From the NCBI GenBank assembly GCA_051294375.1, contig CM119267.1:9536339-9600338 (forward strand): a DNA stretch of 64,000 nt, in the 5' to 3' direction. The notes under the pieces were generated by a model that ran no database searches, was not told the origin of the DNA, and worked only from the letters and a program-made list of their open reading frames with translations. Shown one piece after another: positions 47,224 through 60,014 of this stretch (within the stretch, counting starts at the first letter, position 1; the number at the start of each line of letters is the position of its first letter). A program made the position numbers and the translations under genes. The stretch comes from Paraspadella gotoi (lineage: Eukaryota; Chaetognatha).

Positions 47224-48670
47224 TTCGTTGATTCCGATTTGGCCTTTTAGAATTTTTTTGCTTTTTTTTGGGGGGGGGGGTTAGGAAGGAGCGAGGTGGG
47301 GGAAAAGCTTGGCCGACAAAGGGGGGAATTTTGTTGGGGCAGGAGTCAGAGCCTTTCTTTTTTCATAATCGAAAGCCACACGAGTCACTTGTCGCGAGCG
47401 TTGTCACTTGAAGAGAAGAGAGAAGAGAAGGAATAGGAAATAAGGAGATTGGAAAAGAAAGTAGAGAAGTAATGTCCTCGCTGTCGAGGTGAGGAAGAAA
47501 AGGAAGGAAAGAAGAAAGGATGGAAGGAAGGAAGAAAGGATAGAAGAAGGAGGAAGAAAGCATGGAAGAAAGGATGAAGGAAGGAAGGAACGAAGAAAAG
47601 AAGGAAGGAAGAAAGGAAAGAAGAAAGGGAGGACGGAAGGAGGAAGGAGGGAAAGAAGTAAGAATGGAAGGATGGAAGGAAGAAAGGTAGGAATGGAGGA
47701 AGAAAGAGGAAGGAAAGAAGAAAGGAAAAAGAAGTAGGAAAGGATGGAAGGTAAGAAGGATGGAAGTAAGAAAGGATGAAAGGAAGAAAGGCAGGAAGGA
47801 ATAATAGGAATCGAAAGTTAGGAAGTTAGAAAGGAAAAAAAGGAATGAAGAAAAAAACCAAGGAGAATGAACGAAGTAACGAAGGAAGAACGAGGAAGAA
47901 CCGTGACGACCCTGCGTCGTCCACTTCGCTCCCTGTTTCTGTTTGTTTTTTGTTTTCGTTTTGCCAGCGACTCAAGCGACCAAAATATATTCCTTTCCTT
48001 CCGTTGTACGTCTGTCGCAGCATTTCGGGCGTCGCCCCTTCATGTTTTTTAAACTGCTCTTTGACGTCGCCAGGGTTTTTTTTTTATTACGTGTTTTTCT
48101 TTCTCTATCCTTCTCGGTGATATTCGTGGGTTCACAGAAAATTCCATCTTTCTCTTTGAATTTTTTCCCTATTTTTTAAAACTTATTAAGTATATAATAA
48201 TATAATTCTTTTCTTAGAGTTTTCTCTTCCAATCCATGTTGTCTTCACATTTTCCTTCTTTCTTTCTGCGGCGCAGATTTTCATCTTCCCGTCATAATTT
48301 CACTCTACGTTTTCCTTCCACCTTAATTCCTTTCCTTTTACGCCCCATAATTTTTAATCTTTTTTTTTCTTTTTCTCGCTTGTCTTCGTCTCACTTTATC
48401 AGCCTTGGTCCCTCTTTATCTTTCTTCGTCTCTCTCGGTCTTCATTCCGGATTTTTTTTTTTCTTCTCATAGCATTTTACTTTTACGCCTTTTCGCGGCC
48501 TTGTTTTCTTTCGTCTCTCTCGTCGCCCTTTGTTTACTTTTCGCCTCTTTAATCACCTTTGTTTTCTTTCCCCTCTATTCGCCTTCATCTTATTTTACTT
48601 ATCCTTTCTTGTTTTTCTTAGTTTCTCTGGTTTCTTTTAGTCTTTTACCTTTTTGTCTCTCATTGTTTCG

Positions 48671-48749
<79 letters not shown>

Positions 48750-50713
48750 CTCTCTCCGTCAACCCCGATCGCTCTTCGCTTTTCGCGCTCCTTCCATCAT
48801 AATAATCTTCGTCGGTGACAACCGAGTTCTTCGCTTCTGGAACGAGGACGCATTTCTCGTATATATAAGAAGAAGAGAGAGAGAGAGAGAGAGAGTAGAG
48901 AGAAGAGAGGAGAGAGAGAGAGAGAAGAAAAGATATACTGCAGATTCGATATTCTATACACCCGAAAAAAAATCGGAATATGAGCTTACGCTTACTTTCC
49001 TAAAACAAAACCACGCCGCAGAATTACGCCGCGTCTGGTTACCCGCGAGTTACCGTCGCAACGCCCCTGCTTCGTCATCCCGACGCCATCTTGCAAAAAA
49101 AAAAAAGAAAAAAAAAAGAGCGCGCTTCGATGCCACTATTCACTTCTTGCCGTCACTCTTAATTTGGGGGCGCGCGAGCCACCGACTCTCCGTCACAAAA
49201 TAAAGGCGGACTGAGATTCTTCGCCACCAAGCGGATATTCTTCTTTTTTTTCAAAAGAGGCTGTCGAGATTCTCCTAGAGGATTTAGAATCTATGCGACG
49301 AGTCTTCTCCCTTCCTTCCTTCTCTCCCCAGATTTCCTCCCCTCTCTCCTCTTGATACGGAGTTTTTAGGGTCACCTTTCATCCGGGTTTCGCGTCCTCG
49401 ACATTTCACGCGATTCTTTATGCGTCTCCGACTTTTTTCATTCTATTCCGCGACGAATCGAGTTTTCTTTTCCATAGAAAAAGATTCTTCCGTCGTTTCT
49501 TGGGGCGAGAGACTGACTGACTGAGTAGTAGTCGGCGTTTTGCCCTCACGCGAGCGAACGATAAATAAATAAATAAATTTAAAAAAAAAAAGTTAAATAA
49601 TAAAAAATAAATAATAAATAATAAAAATAAAAAAAATAAAAATAATAATAATAAAAAAAATAATAATAAAAAAAATAATATAAAAAAAAAATAATAAAAA
49701 TAATAAATAAATCAATAAAACGTCTAACCCTTCCAATCAATTTATCAAAAATCTATAAATCATGATTAATATACTCTGGGATAAGGCGCAAAGTGGGCTG
49801 AGATGACTATCCATAACTTCTATAACCCCTCTAGCAATATGGAACGGGTACTGGGCTGGAACCAGGCTTGAGGTTACGCCGTCTCACGCTTCCAACAGGT
49901 AGTACGGGTGGATTGAACCCGGTACCTAGTGTCATGAGCTGATGCTTTACTAATGAGCACCGGGTCAGACTGAAGTGTCATGCTTATAGCGGGGTGAACC
50001 TAGGCAATGCCCGACTACACTCTAAATCATGTAATCAAATAAATCATGAAATTTAATGTCAACAAACATCTCATCACCGTCGCTCTTTTCACTTGGCGCG
50101 TTTCCACTTTCCCGCCACAAAAACAATTTTTATTTTCGAGAATAAGACATCCGCCTTTGTTGTCTATTTTAATCGAGATCTCCTTCGGATGTCGCGCCGA
50201 AAGGCGTCTCTTTTAACTACAGCGCCGCGCTTTATTGGGCGTCTCTCCTAATCAGGCGACGGGCGCCATGGGAAAGGCGTGGGAGAGAGAGGGAGAGACT
50301 GAGAAGAGGGAGAGGGAGTCGATGAAAAGGGAACGGAGAAAACAGAAGAGAAAAAAAAGAGACGTTTTGTTTTGTTTATCAGTTCGAGCGACTCCGCGGC
50401 TCAGATAAAAATGAAATCAGTGGCCGCGCCAATACATGTAAATCACTTTAAAGGGCTTAAACTGAACTGTGACTGCGGCACTTAAAATATTTTGGTACTT
50501 GCAAAACTATCATATAAATCAAAATATTATTTTTGTTTGATATATATTATATATTTAAAATGCTTTGATCAAGACATAGAATAAGAAATAGAATAAAATA
50601 AAATAGAATAATAAAAAAATTATTAAAAATATAAAAAATATAATTTTTAAGATATTTAAGATAATAAAAAAATTAAAAACAATTGCTATTTGTTGAAGAG
50701 CAGGTGCAAGTGA
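47224..50713 (+). repeat. Tandem duplication, copy B (3.49 kb)
   Basis: Head-to-tail copy of 43640-47217 after a short junction. Differences from copy A are overwhelmingly missing single bases or short stretches, often in homopolymers or simple repeats. The last 500 bases are almost identical. Followed after 165 bases by a 25-N gap. Confidence 0.9.
49775..49960 (-). mobile_element. tRNA-Met-like SINE in duplication copy B
   Basis: Counterpart of 46250-46453, with several single-base losses in the tRNA-like part (for example GATGCTTTACTAATGAGCAC on the + strand). Confidence 0.5.
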
Positions 50714-50878
50714 AGATCTAGTAGGTGCAGATAAAGTTTAATTTCAATTTTCCTTTATCTTGAAAAAGCTTCTGAAGATCTTGTAGATCCATCTGGTTTA
50801 AAACAGGTAAAAATTTGCTATTCTGTTAAAGAGCAGGTGCAAGTAAGATTTAGTGGGTGCAGACAGAAGAGCAAATTC

Positions 50879-50903
50879 NNNNNNNNNNNNNNNNNNNNNN
50901 NNN
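50879..50903. other. Assembly gap of 25 N
   Basis: Exactly 25 N, the same length as the gap at 5040-5064. Confidence 0.99.
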
Positions 50904-51620
50904 TATAGAAAGTAAAGGAAAAATGCTCATAGTAGAGAAAGTATGAGACAAATTCTCTTATTAGGAAAAAAAGTTAAACAGATAGAAAAAAAATGAATTG
51001 TACTATTTCAGGGAGTAAGTGATTTACAAAAATTAAATGAAAGAAAGAATATTAAAAAACGAGTAAGATAGAAAAGAGCCACCTAAAAATAGACCGAGAA
51101 GCTAAACTCGGATTTTCAAAAAACCTTGAATAAATGATTAGACTGGCATATAATGCAATTCAAACCTCGAATGATGAGTACTCTATGCTCGAGCTGGAGC
51201 CAGCTTGGTAAAAAGGGTTACACTTTCGTGCGTAAGACACAAAGTCATGCTTCTAAATTATTCGGAAAAAAGTGGCCCCCCCATTTATTTTGGTTTAAAA
51301 TGCCATCCATCTCTACATCCATCTTGTTCACATTTTGGTTCTTTATATCTTCGTTCACCTTCAGTTTATTTTCCTCGTAACGCTCCGAGTTTTCGCAGTT
51401 GTTACAGTCATATTTCGTAACCTAAGATCGTGAGTTTTAAAAGTAATAAAACGAGAAATATGTCCTCTCGCTCGCGAAAAAAAGAAGAAGAAAAGAATAG
51501 GAGACAACGACCTTGTCTCAAACCAATAAACGTTTTCGTTTTACGACTCCCCCCCCCCAAACGTCGTCGTCGACTCCTCGGTTTGTCCTTGTAATTTCTC
51601 AAAACTCTCTCATCTCCGTC

Positions 51621-51723
51621 AGAGAGAGGAGAGAGAGAGAGGAGAAGTGAGAGAGAGGGAGAGAAGAGAGAGAAAGGAGGAAGAGAGGGAGGGGAGAGAG
51701 AGAGAGAGAGAGAGAGGAGAGAG

Positions 51724-51757
<34 letters not shown>
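51621..51757. repeat. (GA)n-rich tract
   Basis: About 137 bases of imperfect GA repeat with GGA interruptions. Confidence 0.9.
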
Positions 51758-51759
<2 letters not shown>

Positions 51760-52640
51760 TAAAGAAAAAGAATGTTCCTTTTTTTCGCGCTCGATCGAAC
51801 TTTGCAATCTCTTCTTGCTTTTCGCCCCGTTGCCTTTATACTCTTCATTATGTGAAGATGTTACTTTTTTTTTCTCTTTCTCTTTCTTTTTTCTTTCTTT
51901 TCATTTCACGGGAGATAAAACCGCTTTTCTTATGATCGGAGCGCGAGGTTGCCAATTTGCCTCGATTCACAACCTTTTTGTCTTGACTTTTTTTTTTCTC
52001 CGGCGTTGAAGTGTGAAAGAAACTTTTTTTTTAAGTCTCTGATGAAATCTATGTGTGTTTTATATAACTTTGTACCAAGAATTGGTATATAGAACAAGTA
52101 CTGATATATTATTTTAGTATAGTTGCAAAGTAGTATAGTAGATAGTAGATAGTATAGAATTAGTAAATTTTTTCCTTTTTGTTCTCAATCATTGTTGATG
52201 GGGGTTGCTAAGTTTTTAGGGTCGGAATGTGGAAACAACTATCAATCAATCAATCAATCGGCGATCGGTTTTTTTTAAAACGTTACTAAACTTTAAAGAT
52301 CTTAACATTTTAGTCTTGTTTTAAATGACACTCAAGAATTTACTCATGCGCTGATTTACTCTTGCGATTTACTCTTCGACAATCCTGTCACATAGACTCA
52401 CCTTTCTGACGTGAAAGCTCGAATACTGTCGGGGAGCTTTTCAAATGTTTAAACTGTTTGTAATCTCACCTATTGTACCCCAAAAATACTGAAATAAAAA
52501 TGAATGATTATTTACGAATGTTAAACAAATAAAGAGATGAATCGAGTTCATCGATTTTTATATCAGAGGCAAATAAAGGCGGAGGCGGGGACAGTCAGAT
52601 ATCTGACCGATAACAATGAAGACTGACTGGGCAATTTTCT

Positions 52641-52648
52641 AGAGAGAG

Positions 52649-52737
<89 letters not shown>

Positions 52738-52740
52738 AAG
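52641..52740. repeat. (GA)n microsatellite
   Basis: About 100 bases of nearly perfect GA repeat. Confidence 0.95.
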
Positions 52741-52844
52741 AATGCAAGTGGGTGAGTTCTCTAAATCGCAGAGAAGACGTCATCTTTTTTTGGGCGCCTC
52801 TACGCCGTCGTCTTCTTTTTCCTCTTTTTTCTTTTCGCTCTTCG

Positions 52845-53060
52845 TCGTCGTCATCGTCTTCTTCTTTGTCGTCGTTTTTTTCTTTGTCATTGTCGTCTTT
52901 TTCTTTGCTCTCTTCGTCGTCGTCGTCATCCACCGCTTCATCATTTTCCCGTCGACTTCGTTCTCTTCGGCTCTTTCGTCTTCTTCGCCTTTGTCGTCTT
53001 CTTCCTCGTCCTCTTCTGCCTCCTCGTCGTCTTCTTCGTCGTCTTCATCGTCGTCGTCGA
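52845..53060. repeat. (TCN)n trinucleotide-like tract
   Basis: About 215 bases of TCG/TCT/TCC triplets. It reads as poly-Ser or Ser/Phe/Val on the + strand and Asp/Glu/Lys on the minus strand; the regular period explains the long open frames. Confidence 0.85.
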
Positions 53061-53374
53061 CAGGCCATCACCGATCAGACGTCTTTAGAAATAGATTAGC
53101 GCCAAAAAAACTTATCGGACTCGTGAGCAAAAAAAAAAAAGATTAAAAAAAAAAATAGGAAGAAAAAAAACTAAGTCTTTTTCTATCTTTTTCTTTCTTT
53201 TTCTTCTTTTTTTAAGGTCTTCCTCTGTTTTATCCTCCGCGTATAAGCCCAAGACGAGATTGGAAGGAGATTCGCTCTCTCACCCACTCAGCAGCCGCGT
53301 GAGTGAAGGATGGTGAGTTAATAGTTTCCTTTTTTTTCAATCCGGCGGTGTGGGGAGGGAAAGGATGAAGACAA

Positions 53375-53375
<1 letters not shown>

Positions 53376-53462
<87 letters not shown>

Positions 53463-53493
53463 GAAGAAGCGAGAGAGAGAGAGAGAGAGAGAG
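53376..53493. repeat. (GA)n microsatellite
   Basis: About 118 bases of GA repeat with small interruptions. Confidence 0.95.
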
Positions 53494-53559
53494 GTGTTTA
53501 CAACCTGTGGAAAAGCGTCGCGCTTACACTAAGAATTTCTCCGGCGATGGGAACGAATA

Positions 53560-53912
53560 ATTTTTAGTTGCGCCGCGAGTACTCGTGGAGCAACTCTATA
53601 ATTCACTTTTAGGTCGGTCTGTCGGTCCGTCGGTATTTCTGGCCGTTTGTCTGTCCCACTTACGTTAAAAATGCATATAGTTTGCTTATACTTATCGTTG
53701 GTTGCTCATTTGTTAAGACAGAAAAAGACCTCAAATCTAAGGGACTGCGATCGCCGCCTTCAAAAATTCTTAAAACTATATGCAATAAAAGACGGAATTT
53801 TTATACAGCGCATGTCATAAATATACGTTTTTTAAGTCATGTCATATCATATGATCAAAGTGAAATACATGCGAAAATAAACTCACTGCGGCGCAACACA
53901 TTGGAATAACCC
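53560..53912 (+). mobile_element. GTTGCGCCGC inverted-repeat element, copy 3
   Basis: Left end TTTTTAGTTGCGCCGCGAGT (53561-53580), right end CACTGCGGCGCAACACATTG (53884-53903). The interior has GTCGGTCTGTCGGTCCGTCG and CCACTTACGTTAAAAATGC, shared with copy 2 (GTCGGTCTG and CCACTTATATTTAAAATGC). About 340 bp, non-coding. Confidence 0.7.
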
Positions 53913-55781
53913 TTCTTGTTATTACTAATTACTATATCGAAAAGCAACATCGATTGGTATGTTTGTGAATACGTCGGTCCAAAAAGGATGATATTCTTGG
54001 TTGTACGTACAGCATTAGTTTTGCTAGCCAAAAAAAAAAAATATTTACGTGTCTTTTATATAATTCGTAATCTTGTCTTTTCCAGACGTTTGCGCTTCCA
54101 TTCCTTTTTCGCTAACTTCTTTTGTTTTCCTCATATTTTTTTATCTTTTTTCTTCATTTTTCATTCTTTACTTTTTTCGTCGTTTTTTTTTTTCTCTTCC
54201 GTTGGTGAGAAGTTCTTTCTCTTGACTTTTAATCTCATTCAGCTTTTTTGTCTCCGGTGACTTTTTAAGTTTATCGCCGCAGAGGTTTCGTAAGTTAGAT
54301 AATTGTTTTTTATACCCATATTTTCAATTTACATTTGAGCTTGCCAATTTTTTTTTTCAGTTTAATCTTATTTCTTTTTCAATCAGAGAATATCACGTTA
54401 CGATTTATACCGTCTACCTTTGACTATCTCTTTGCTATATTCTTATTACATCCCCCCCCTTCCATTTTCCATTCATTTCTTTCCATTAATCGATCTTTTT
54501 TTTTCTCATTTTCTTCCCGGCTTCACCTCATTTTTTTTCTTGTCTGTTCCTTACATTTTTTTAAGTTATCTTTTCTCTTTTCTTTCATGTCAGACGTAAA
54601 TATTATTCTCTCTCTTCCTTTTTAAGTTTTTTTTTCTTATTTATTTCTTTTCCTTCTCTCAAATTAATTCTCTGATTTTGTCGTCGGTTTATCAGGCTTC
54701 CTTATTCTTTTTTAGACTGCTTAAAGATTATAATTTCCATTCTCCAAGAGCGGTTATAAGAACAAAACCTAAAATTAAACTATACTAACTTTCCAAAAGA
54801 CAACAGCAACAATTGAACGAAAACGACAAAAAGTTGACCAAACTTTTCGCCGTTTAACCCCAACTAAAATCTACTTCCTTCTAATTTTTTTCCCGCCATT
54901 TTTTTTTTTTTGGTTTTCTGCTGTTCTTGTGTTTGCCTTTAGTGTTGTTTTATCTCTCTTCCGCTTTGTCAATCGCGCCGGTTTGCCTCGCTTTTCAATA
55001 ACTTTTTTTTCCCCAGACTTGTTTTTGTTGACGCTGTTGTCGTTTTTCTTTGGACGATTTTTTCCCTTTTTTTTGCATCTCACAGATTTTTGTTTCCAAG
55101 TCGGCCATTTCTTTTCTCCTCTTTTTTTTTAGTTCCCTTTTTTAACTTCTTCTCTTTTTCCCCTCTTCTTTTCCTTCTCCATCCCCCCCTACAAATCTTC
55201 CTCATCAGATTTAATCGCTTTTCTTTTTTTTTCCTTATTCGCTCCCGATAATAATTAACTGTTAAGACTTCCGTCCCCGATATTTCTTTCTCTCTTTCAT
55301 TCCTTACTCTCATACTAAGCACAAATGGGAAACTATAAAGCACTCGTATGTACTATTAAAATGATTATCGACGTAAATGAACCAACAGTTAATCATATTT
55401 CTTTTATTTTATTCGATGACATTTTTGTCTTATTCATTTGTGTCGTTTTATACATTTTTTGTCAACACTATTTTTGTTTTATAACTTCCGTTACATTTTC
55501 TCTCACTGCCTTCTTCCTTCGCTCTCCTTTTTCTCTTCCTTTTTATTATGTTATTATATTATTATTTTATTATATAAACTCTCTTCAGCCGCCTTCTCCC
55601 TTCCTTCCCTTTATTTTACTTCCTTCTTTTCCTTTTTCTTATCCTTGCTTCCTCCCCACTTCCCAACGTCCTGCCCACGAAAAGCAACTTGGAACGCTGA
55701 CCTTCTTTCGCCTTCAATCATTTCGCCATCGGTTTTTTTTTTGTTCCACCGACGTTAACCGCTTGCCAAATGGTGAAAAGA

Positions 55782-55788
55782 GAGAGAG

Positions 55789-55867
<79 letters not shown>
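55782..55867. repeat. (GA)n microsatellite
   Basis: About 86 bases of GA repeat with one GC near the start. Confidence 0.95.
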
Positions 55868-55871
<4 letters not shown>

Positions 55872-56334
55872 ATCTTTCCATCTTTAGCCGATTGTCAGGA
55901 GCCAGGCAATGGCAAATTGTCTGTCGCTGAGAAAGAAATTTTCTTTTCCTTCTGACATATATAGAGTTAATTTCTTCTACTTAAAATACTAATGTTGTGC
56001 ATCAATAAATGCATATTAAAGACATGAAAATTAGTATAAATATAGTTTAGGTGTGGCGGACTTGTGGTCAAAAAGATTATGCGAATGTATTCCGTGTCAT
56101 TCAGGATAGAATAATGTGAAAATGCCAAAGCTGCTAAAGATAATTATGAGTTAAAGATTCTCTTTCAGTTTTTACTACGACAAGCCCAGTTTTTTTCAAT
56201 AAGAGAAAAAAAAAGCAGCTAATGGTTTTCTTTACGAAGAAAAAAATATGGGATAAACATTTAAAAACAAAGTGAAGTTTCCTCTACATCTGTTTCTTCT
56301 CTCTCTTTAACTAATAACCATATCCGGTCTCGAA

Positions 56335-56339
<5 letters not shown>

Positions 56340-56388
<49 letters not shown>
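56340..56388. repeat. (CT)n microsatellite
   Basis: About 49 bases of pure CT repeat. Confidence 0.95.
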
Positions 56389-56392
<4 letters not shown>

Positions 56393-58096
56393 ATGGATGA
56401 AAGAAAAGATTAAAACGTCGGTTGACTTCCGGAACAATTACTGCACATCATAATTAACACAGTTTTGCTTTAAGAGATTGTCTTGATTTCCCAAGTTCCA
56501 AAAGGGTCCATTCCATTTCCGACGAATCAATTCGATTCAATTTACTCTCTCTCTCTCCCTCTCTCCCCTCCCTCTCTTCCTCCTTTCTCGCTTTCTCTTT
56601 TTCTCACTGCAATAATCCAATAATCGGTGATCCTCGACTAGCGACGGCGCAGATACATCTTAACTTCTGACGTGTCTTTCTCATCGTTTCACTTTGTCTG
56701 ACATCGTTTGCTTTTTAGATGTCTTTACAAGTGCGTTAAATAGGGAAACATTCTATAGTTTGTCACTTTTCTGTATGTAGACTCTACAATCTACTTTGTA
56801 CTCGTAGACTATTGACTGAAAAAAGCCACATTGCCTCTCTGATCACGCAACGAGATTTGTACGTGGCCACTGGCCACATGACTACGCAATAAGGCGTAGT
56901 GAAAGTTGCAGATCAAAATTCGAATAGTCAATCTTGAACAGTTTTGGACGAAAGAATATTTTTCATTATATAGTAATATAATAATTTTAATTAGACTAGT
57001 ACCCTCAGAAAAAAATTATTTTAGACAAAAAATATTTTAATACTATAATCTATGCTCATGATAGATTATTTTAACGCGGTATACATTAGCATTTAAATTT
57101 CATCGGCTATGGCTATCGTTTGTCGTCTTTCTCATCAGTTTCACCGAGCTTCGCGGTCATCGGCCTCCGGATGCGCGGCCACGGATATTCGGATGACGTC
57201 TGGCGGACGTTGACGCTTTTTATGACGAGTGCGTTTATAACGAGGCTAATCTCGCGCTAATCAAAACGAGGTCCCCCGCGACAAGTTGGATGGGCGCCAG
57301 ACCTCGAGATATGATTTCCGATTCGAGCCAGAGGATCGACTTATGTAAATGGTTCAACCAAAATCAGCTTCATATTCGCATAAAGTGGTCTAAATAAATG
57401 ATCCAGCTTTGTGGGACAGTCTAAAGGGAATTTGAGGTCCGAAAAGCTGAATTTCAATCGCTTTTATCAAACTTTGCGATCTTCATTTACCACAAAGAAA
57501 TAAAAAAAAGAAAACATAAACATTCCTTTGTTTTTCCCGACGACGGAACTCCCGGGACTTCATCAAGTCGATCTTGGAAGAGCGACTTTGGAAAAAAAAT
57601 TGTCGGCGACGCTTCAACTGTCAATTTGTCATGACTCTCGAGTCGCTGAGAGGCGGACGGTCGTCGCCGCTGCAGCCACGTCCGACGCCGCAGCCACCGT
57701 TTATGCTGCAACGTCAGCTGCAGTCCGCTTTTGAATTTTTAATTTGCCTTCTAATCATTCCCGAATAATCTGCTCAGCGACTAACGACTAACTATGAGCT
57801 AAAAAAAAAAGACAAATAACTTTCTAGATTTTTTTCCCAAAGTCGATATTAGATTGCTCTTTGATCAATTAATAAAATATTTATCTTTGAAAATATTTTG
57901 TTTTCGCTTAATGATTAATCCCTTCTTTCTAAATTAACCCGTAAATCAAGAACAAACTGCGGAATCTGGAAACATATATCTGCATAAATCAATCCTGAAA
58001 AATAATATACGTTAGAGGGGGATAGGGTGTTAGTCCGGGAAAATTATGAGCACGAGAAAAGGTAAAAAGGACGAAATATAAAGCAAACGGACTCAC

Positions 58097-58230
58097 CTTG
58101 ATGTCAGTGAGGCGGGCGGAGTGCCAACCGGAGGCGAGTTGTGATGCGCTACCATGGCCCCCGCCTCCCCCGCGGGCGTCAGTTTGGAAGCTTTGATGAA
58201 GTGATTTAAGGTTCTCGGCAAAGGCCACAT
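58097..58230 (-). CDS. Candidate first coding exon of an unrecognised minus-strand gene
   Basis: GC-rich 134-base stretch opening with ATGTGGCCTTTG and ending in a strong donor (TCAAG-GTGAGT). The frame from this ATG gives 44 codons plus two bases, with a Pro-rich end (NSPPVGTPPASLTS); a second ATG lies at codon 26 (MVAHHNSPP). Another frame is also open and ends LTDIK at the same donor. No partner exon was found to the left in this window, so any continuation is uncertain. I do not recognise the product. Confidence 0.3.
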
Positions 58231-59046
58231 AATTTATCTATAATCTTATTTGCTCTTTTTCTCCATCTTCTCGGCTCCCCGCGACCACCGGCCCATCTCG
58301 TACCCCCTACTTAGTTTCGCTCCCCGAAGCTGGTCCCTCCCTCCTCTCCTACTTCCGCTATTATCCCCAGATCCCCAAATCCCCAGATCCCCATTCCCCT
58401 CGGAGATTATTCGAAAATATGGTCAATGGTCATAAGTATTGATAACGAGGCAACGGATCTCTTTCGCTTTTTGACGTCATTTCGAGATCAACGAGCCGAT
58501 TCTTGATTTTATTTATTATTGATAGGGAATGAGAGAGAGGGAGTTAGAGTGAGGCAGAGAGCGAATACGTCAAGGAAAGACAGACAGAGTGAACCGGAAT
58601 TGCATTGCAATTTTGTTTTATTTCCATTTATTAAATTTATTAAAATTTATTGAATACTATTTATTTCATTACAAATTTTATTTTATTAAATTCATTCATT
58701 TCCATAACACAAGTAGTTAGTGGCGTCCTAGAAATAAAAAAGTTAGTTGTTTTTACTAGTTCTATGTCTATGTATTAGTATTACGTAGAGACAAAGATTA
58801 ACGCTATTTTAAAAAGGAATACGTCCAGGGATTTGCACGCGCGCGAAATGGCCGCGTCGCGCGCACTTTGAACTTTCTTGGGCGAAAAGACATAAAGATG
58901 TCAAAGATACGGACTCGTCCGGTCTTTTTTTCCGGCCTTTCCCGGACCATCTCCGGTAATCACCACCAATTTTTTTTCCCCCGCCACTCTCTTCTTTTTT
59001 CTTTTATGAATCGTTGAAGGTTTCTTTGATAAATCGAAAACAGATA

Positions 59047-60014
59047 TCAGATATCTTCGTCGCCATCTTTGGCCCAATCGTCGTTGTTATCGTCATTGCC
59101 AGCGTCACCTTCACCATCGAAGTCGTCGTCGTCGTCGTCGTTATCGTCGTCTCGATCATGAGAAACGCATGGCGCTTGTTTTCATCTTAGAGCAATAGTT
59201 ACCATTTTCTTTGTTTCTACTGCCATTCCTAAATCCTAAATATATAGTATATAGTACAGTATTTATATATGTAATATGTAAAATACATACATAATCATTG
59301 CCGCCTTTCTCCTTGGTCTCTCTCGTCGAGAGATCGTATTGCATTGCGTTTGTAAATTGATGCCTTCATTTCTCGATTAGGATTAAATTTCTCGTCTTTA
59401 AACGCAATTAGTGTTGCCTTATATTTAATTACATTCACCACTCCGACCTTCACGTCAGATGCGACATCTACGTAAATGTCCAATCGTTGATATTCAGTTT
59501 CATTTGATTCCAAGTTTAAGGCGACGAAAAAGACGATGACGACGCTGATCCTCTTTGCGTCATGTCAAACCTCTGAATCGAACGACGACGACAACGACGA
59601 CGAAAATGTCAAAATTCTTCTCCTTTCACATTTGACGGTGGATAGATATTTGCGAAAGAATTGCGATCTTTTCCCAGAGGATAATTTAAAAAAAATAAAA
59701 AACCCGATAAACTATTTGGAAAATCTCGATAGTAGTTTTGTAAATTTCTCTATCACTATATCATCGCAGTTGGAATCAGAACCGAAAATGGAATCGGATC
59801 CGCGACTCGAGTCGAATCCGCCTTCAGTCTCATTGGACGAACCACCAAGTGAATAGACCAATCTCGAGATGGACTTCAGGCCAACGGGAAAAATAATCCC
59901 GTGTTGAAGACCCCCGTTTGCCCTGTATAAATACTTTCCATTTTTGAACTGGTTCTTTCTGTCACAAATCTTGACACCGTCTCTGCTTGTCTTATTTCTG
60001 AGAATAAAATCCAC
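59047..60014 (-). other. Weak candidate minus-strand gene with acidic C-terminus
   Basis: Three minus-strand stretches have protein-like character. 60014-59712 opens with ATG (MDFILRNKTSRDGVKICDRK) and turns Ser/Asp-rich. 59513-59295 includes LDIYVDVASDVKVGVVNVIK. 59158-59047 ends in a very acidic tail (NDDWAKDGDEDI, stop). I could not establish clean splice borders joining them, and the last stretch lies in a (GAC)n-like repeat that may simply be low complexity. No family recognised. Confidence 0.15.

Larger units (their letters stand above)
50904..53560. other. Spacer rich in simple repeats, no gene seen
   Basis: Holds (GA)n at 51621-51757 and 52641-52740, a (TCN)n serine-codon-like tract at 52845-53060, and (GA)n at 53376-53493. 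The sequence at 53308-53315 (GGATGGTGAGTT) would be a one-codon coding exon ending in a strong donor; this is speculative. The 112-134 codon frames over the tracts are Asp/Lys/Glu or Ser strings. Confidence 0.5.
53913..58090. other. Pyrimidine-rich and AT-rich spacer, no gene seen
   Basis: The 54100-55760 stretch is strongly pyrimidine-rich on the + strand. (GA)n lies at 55782-55867 and (CT)n at 56340-56388. A GC-rich, CpG-containing patch at 57120-57330 and another at 57600-57725 could be regulatory or exonic. The minus-strand frame 57711-57487 in the second patch (74 codons) has no recognisable motif. Confidence 0.4.

Noticed and set aside
52595-52933. Asp/Lys/Glu-rich minus-strand frame resembling an acidic nuclear protein
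   Set aside because: It covers the (TCN)n tract and a (GA)n tract; no splice sites or non-repetitive part.
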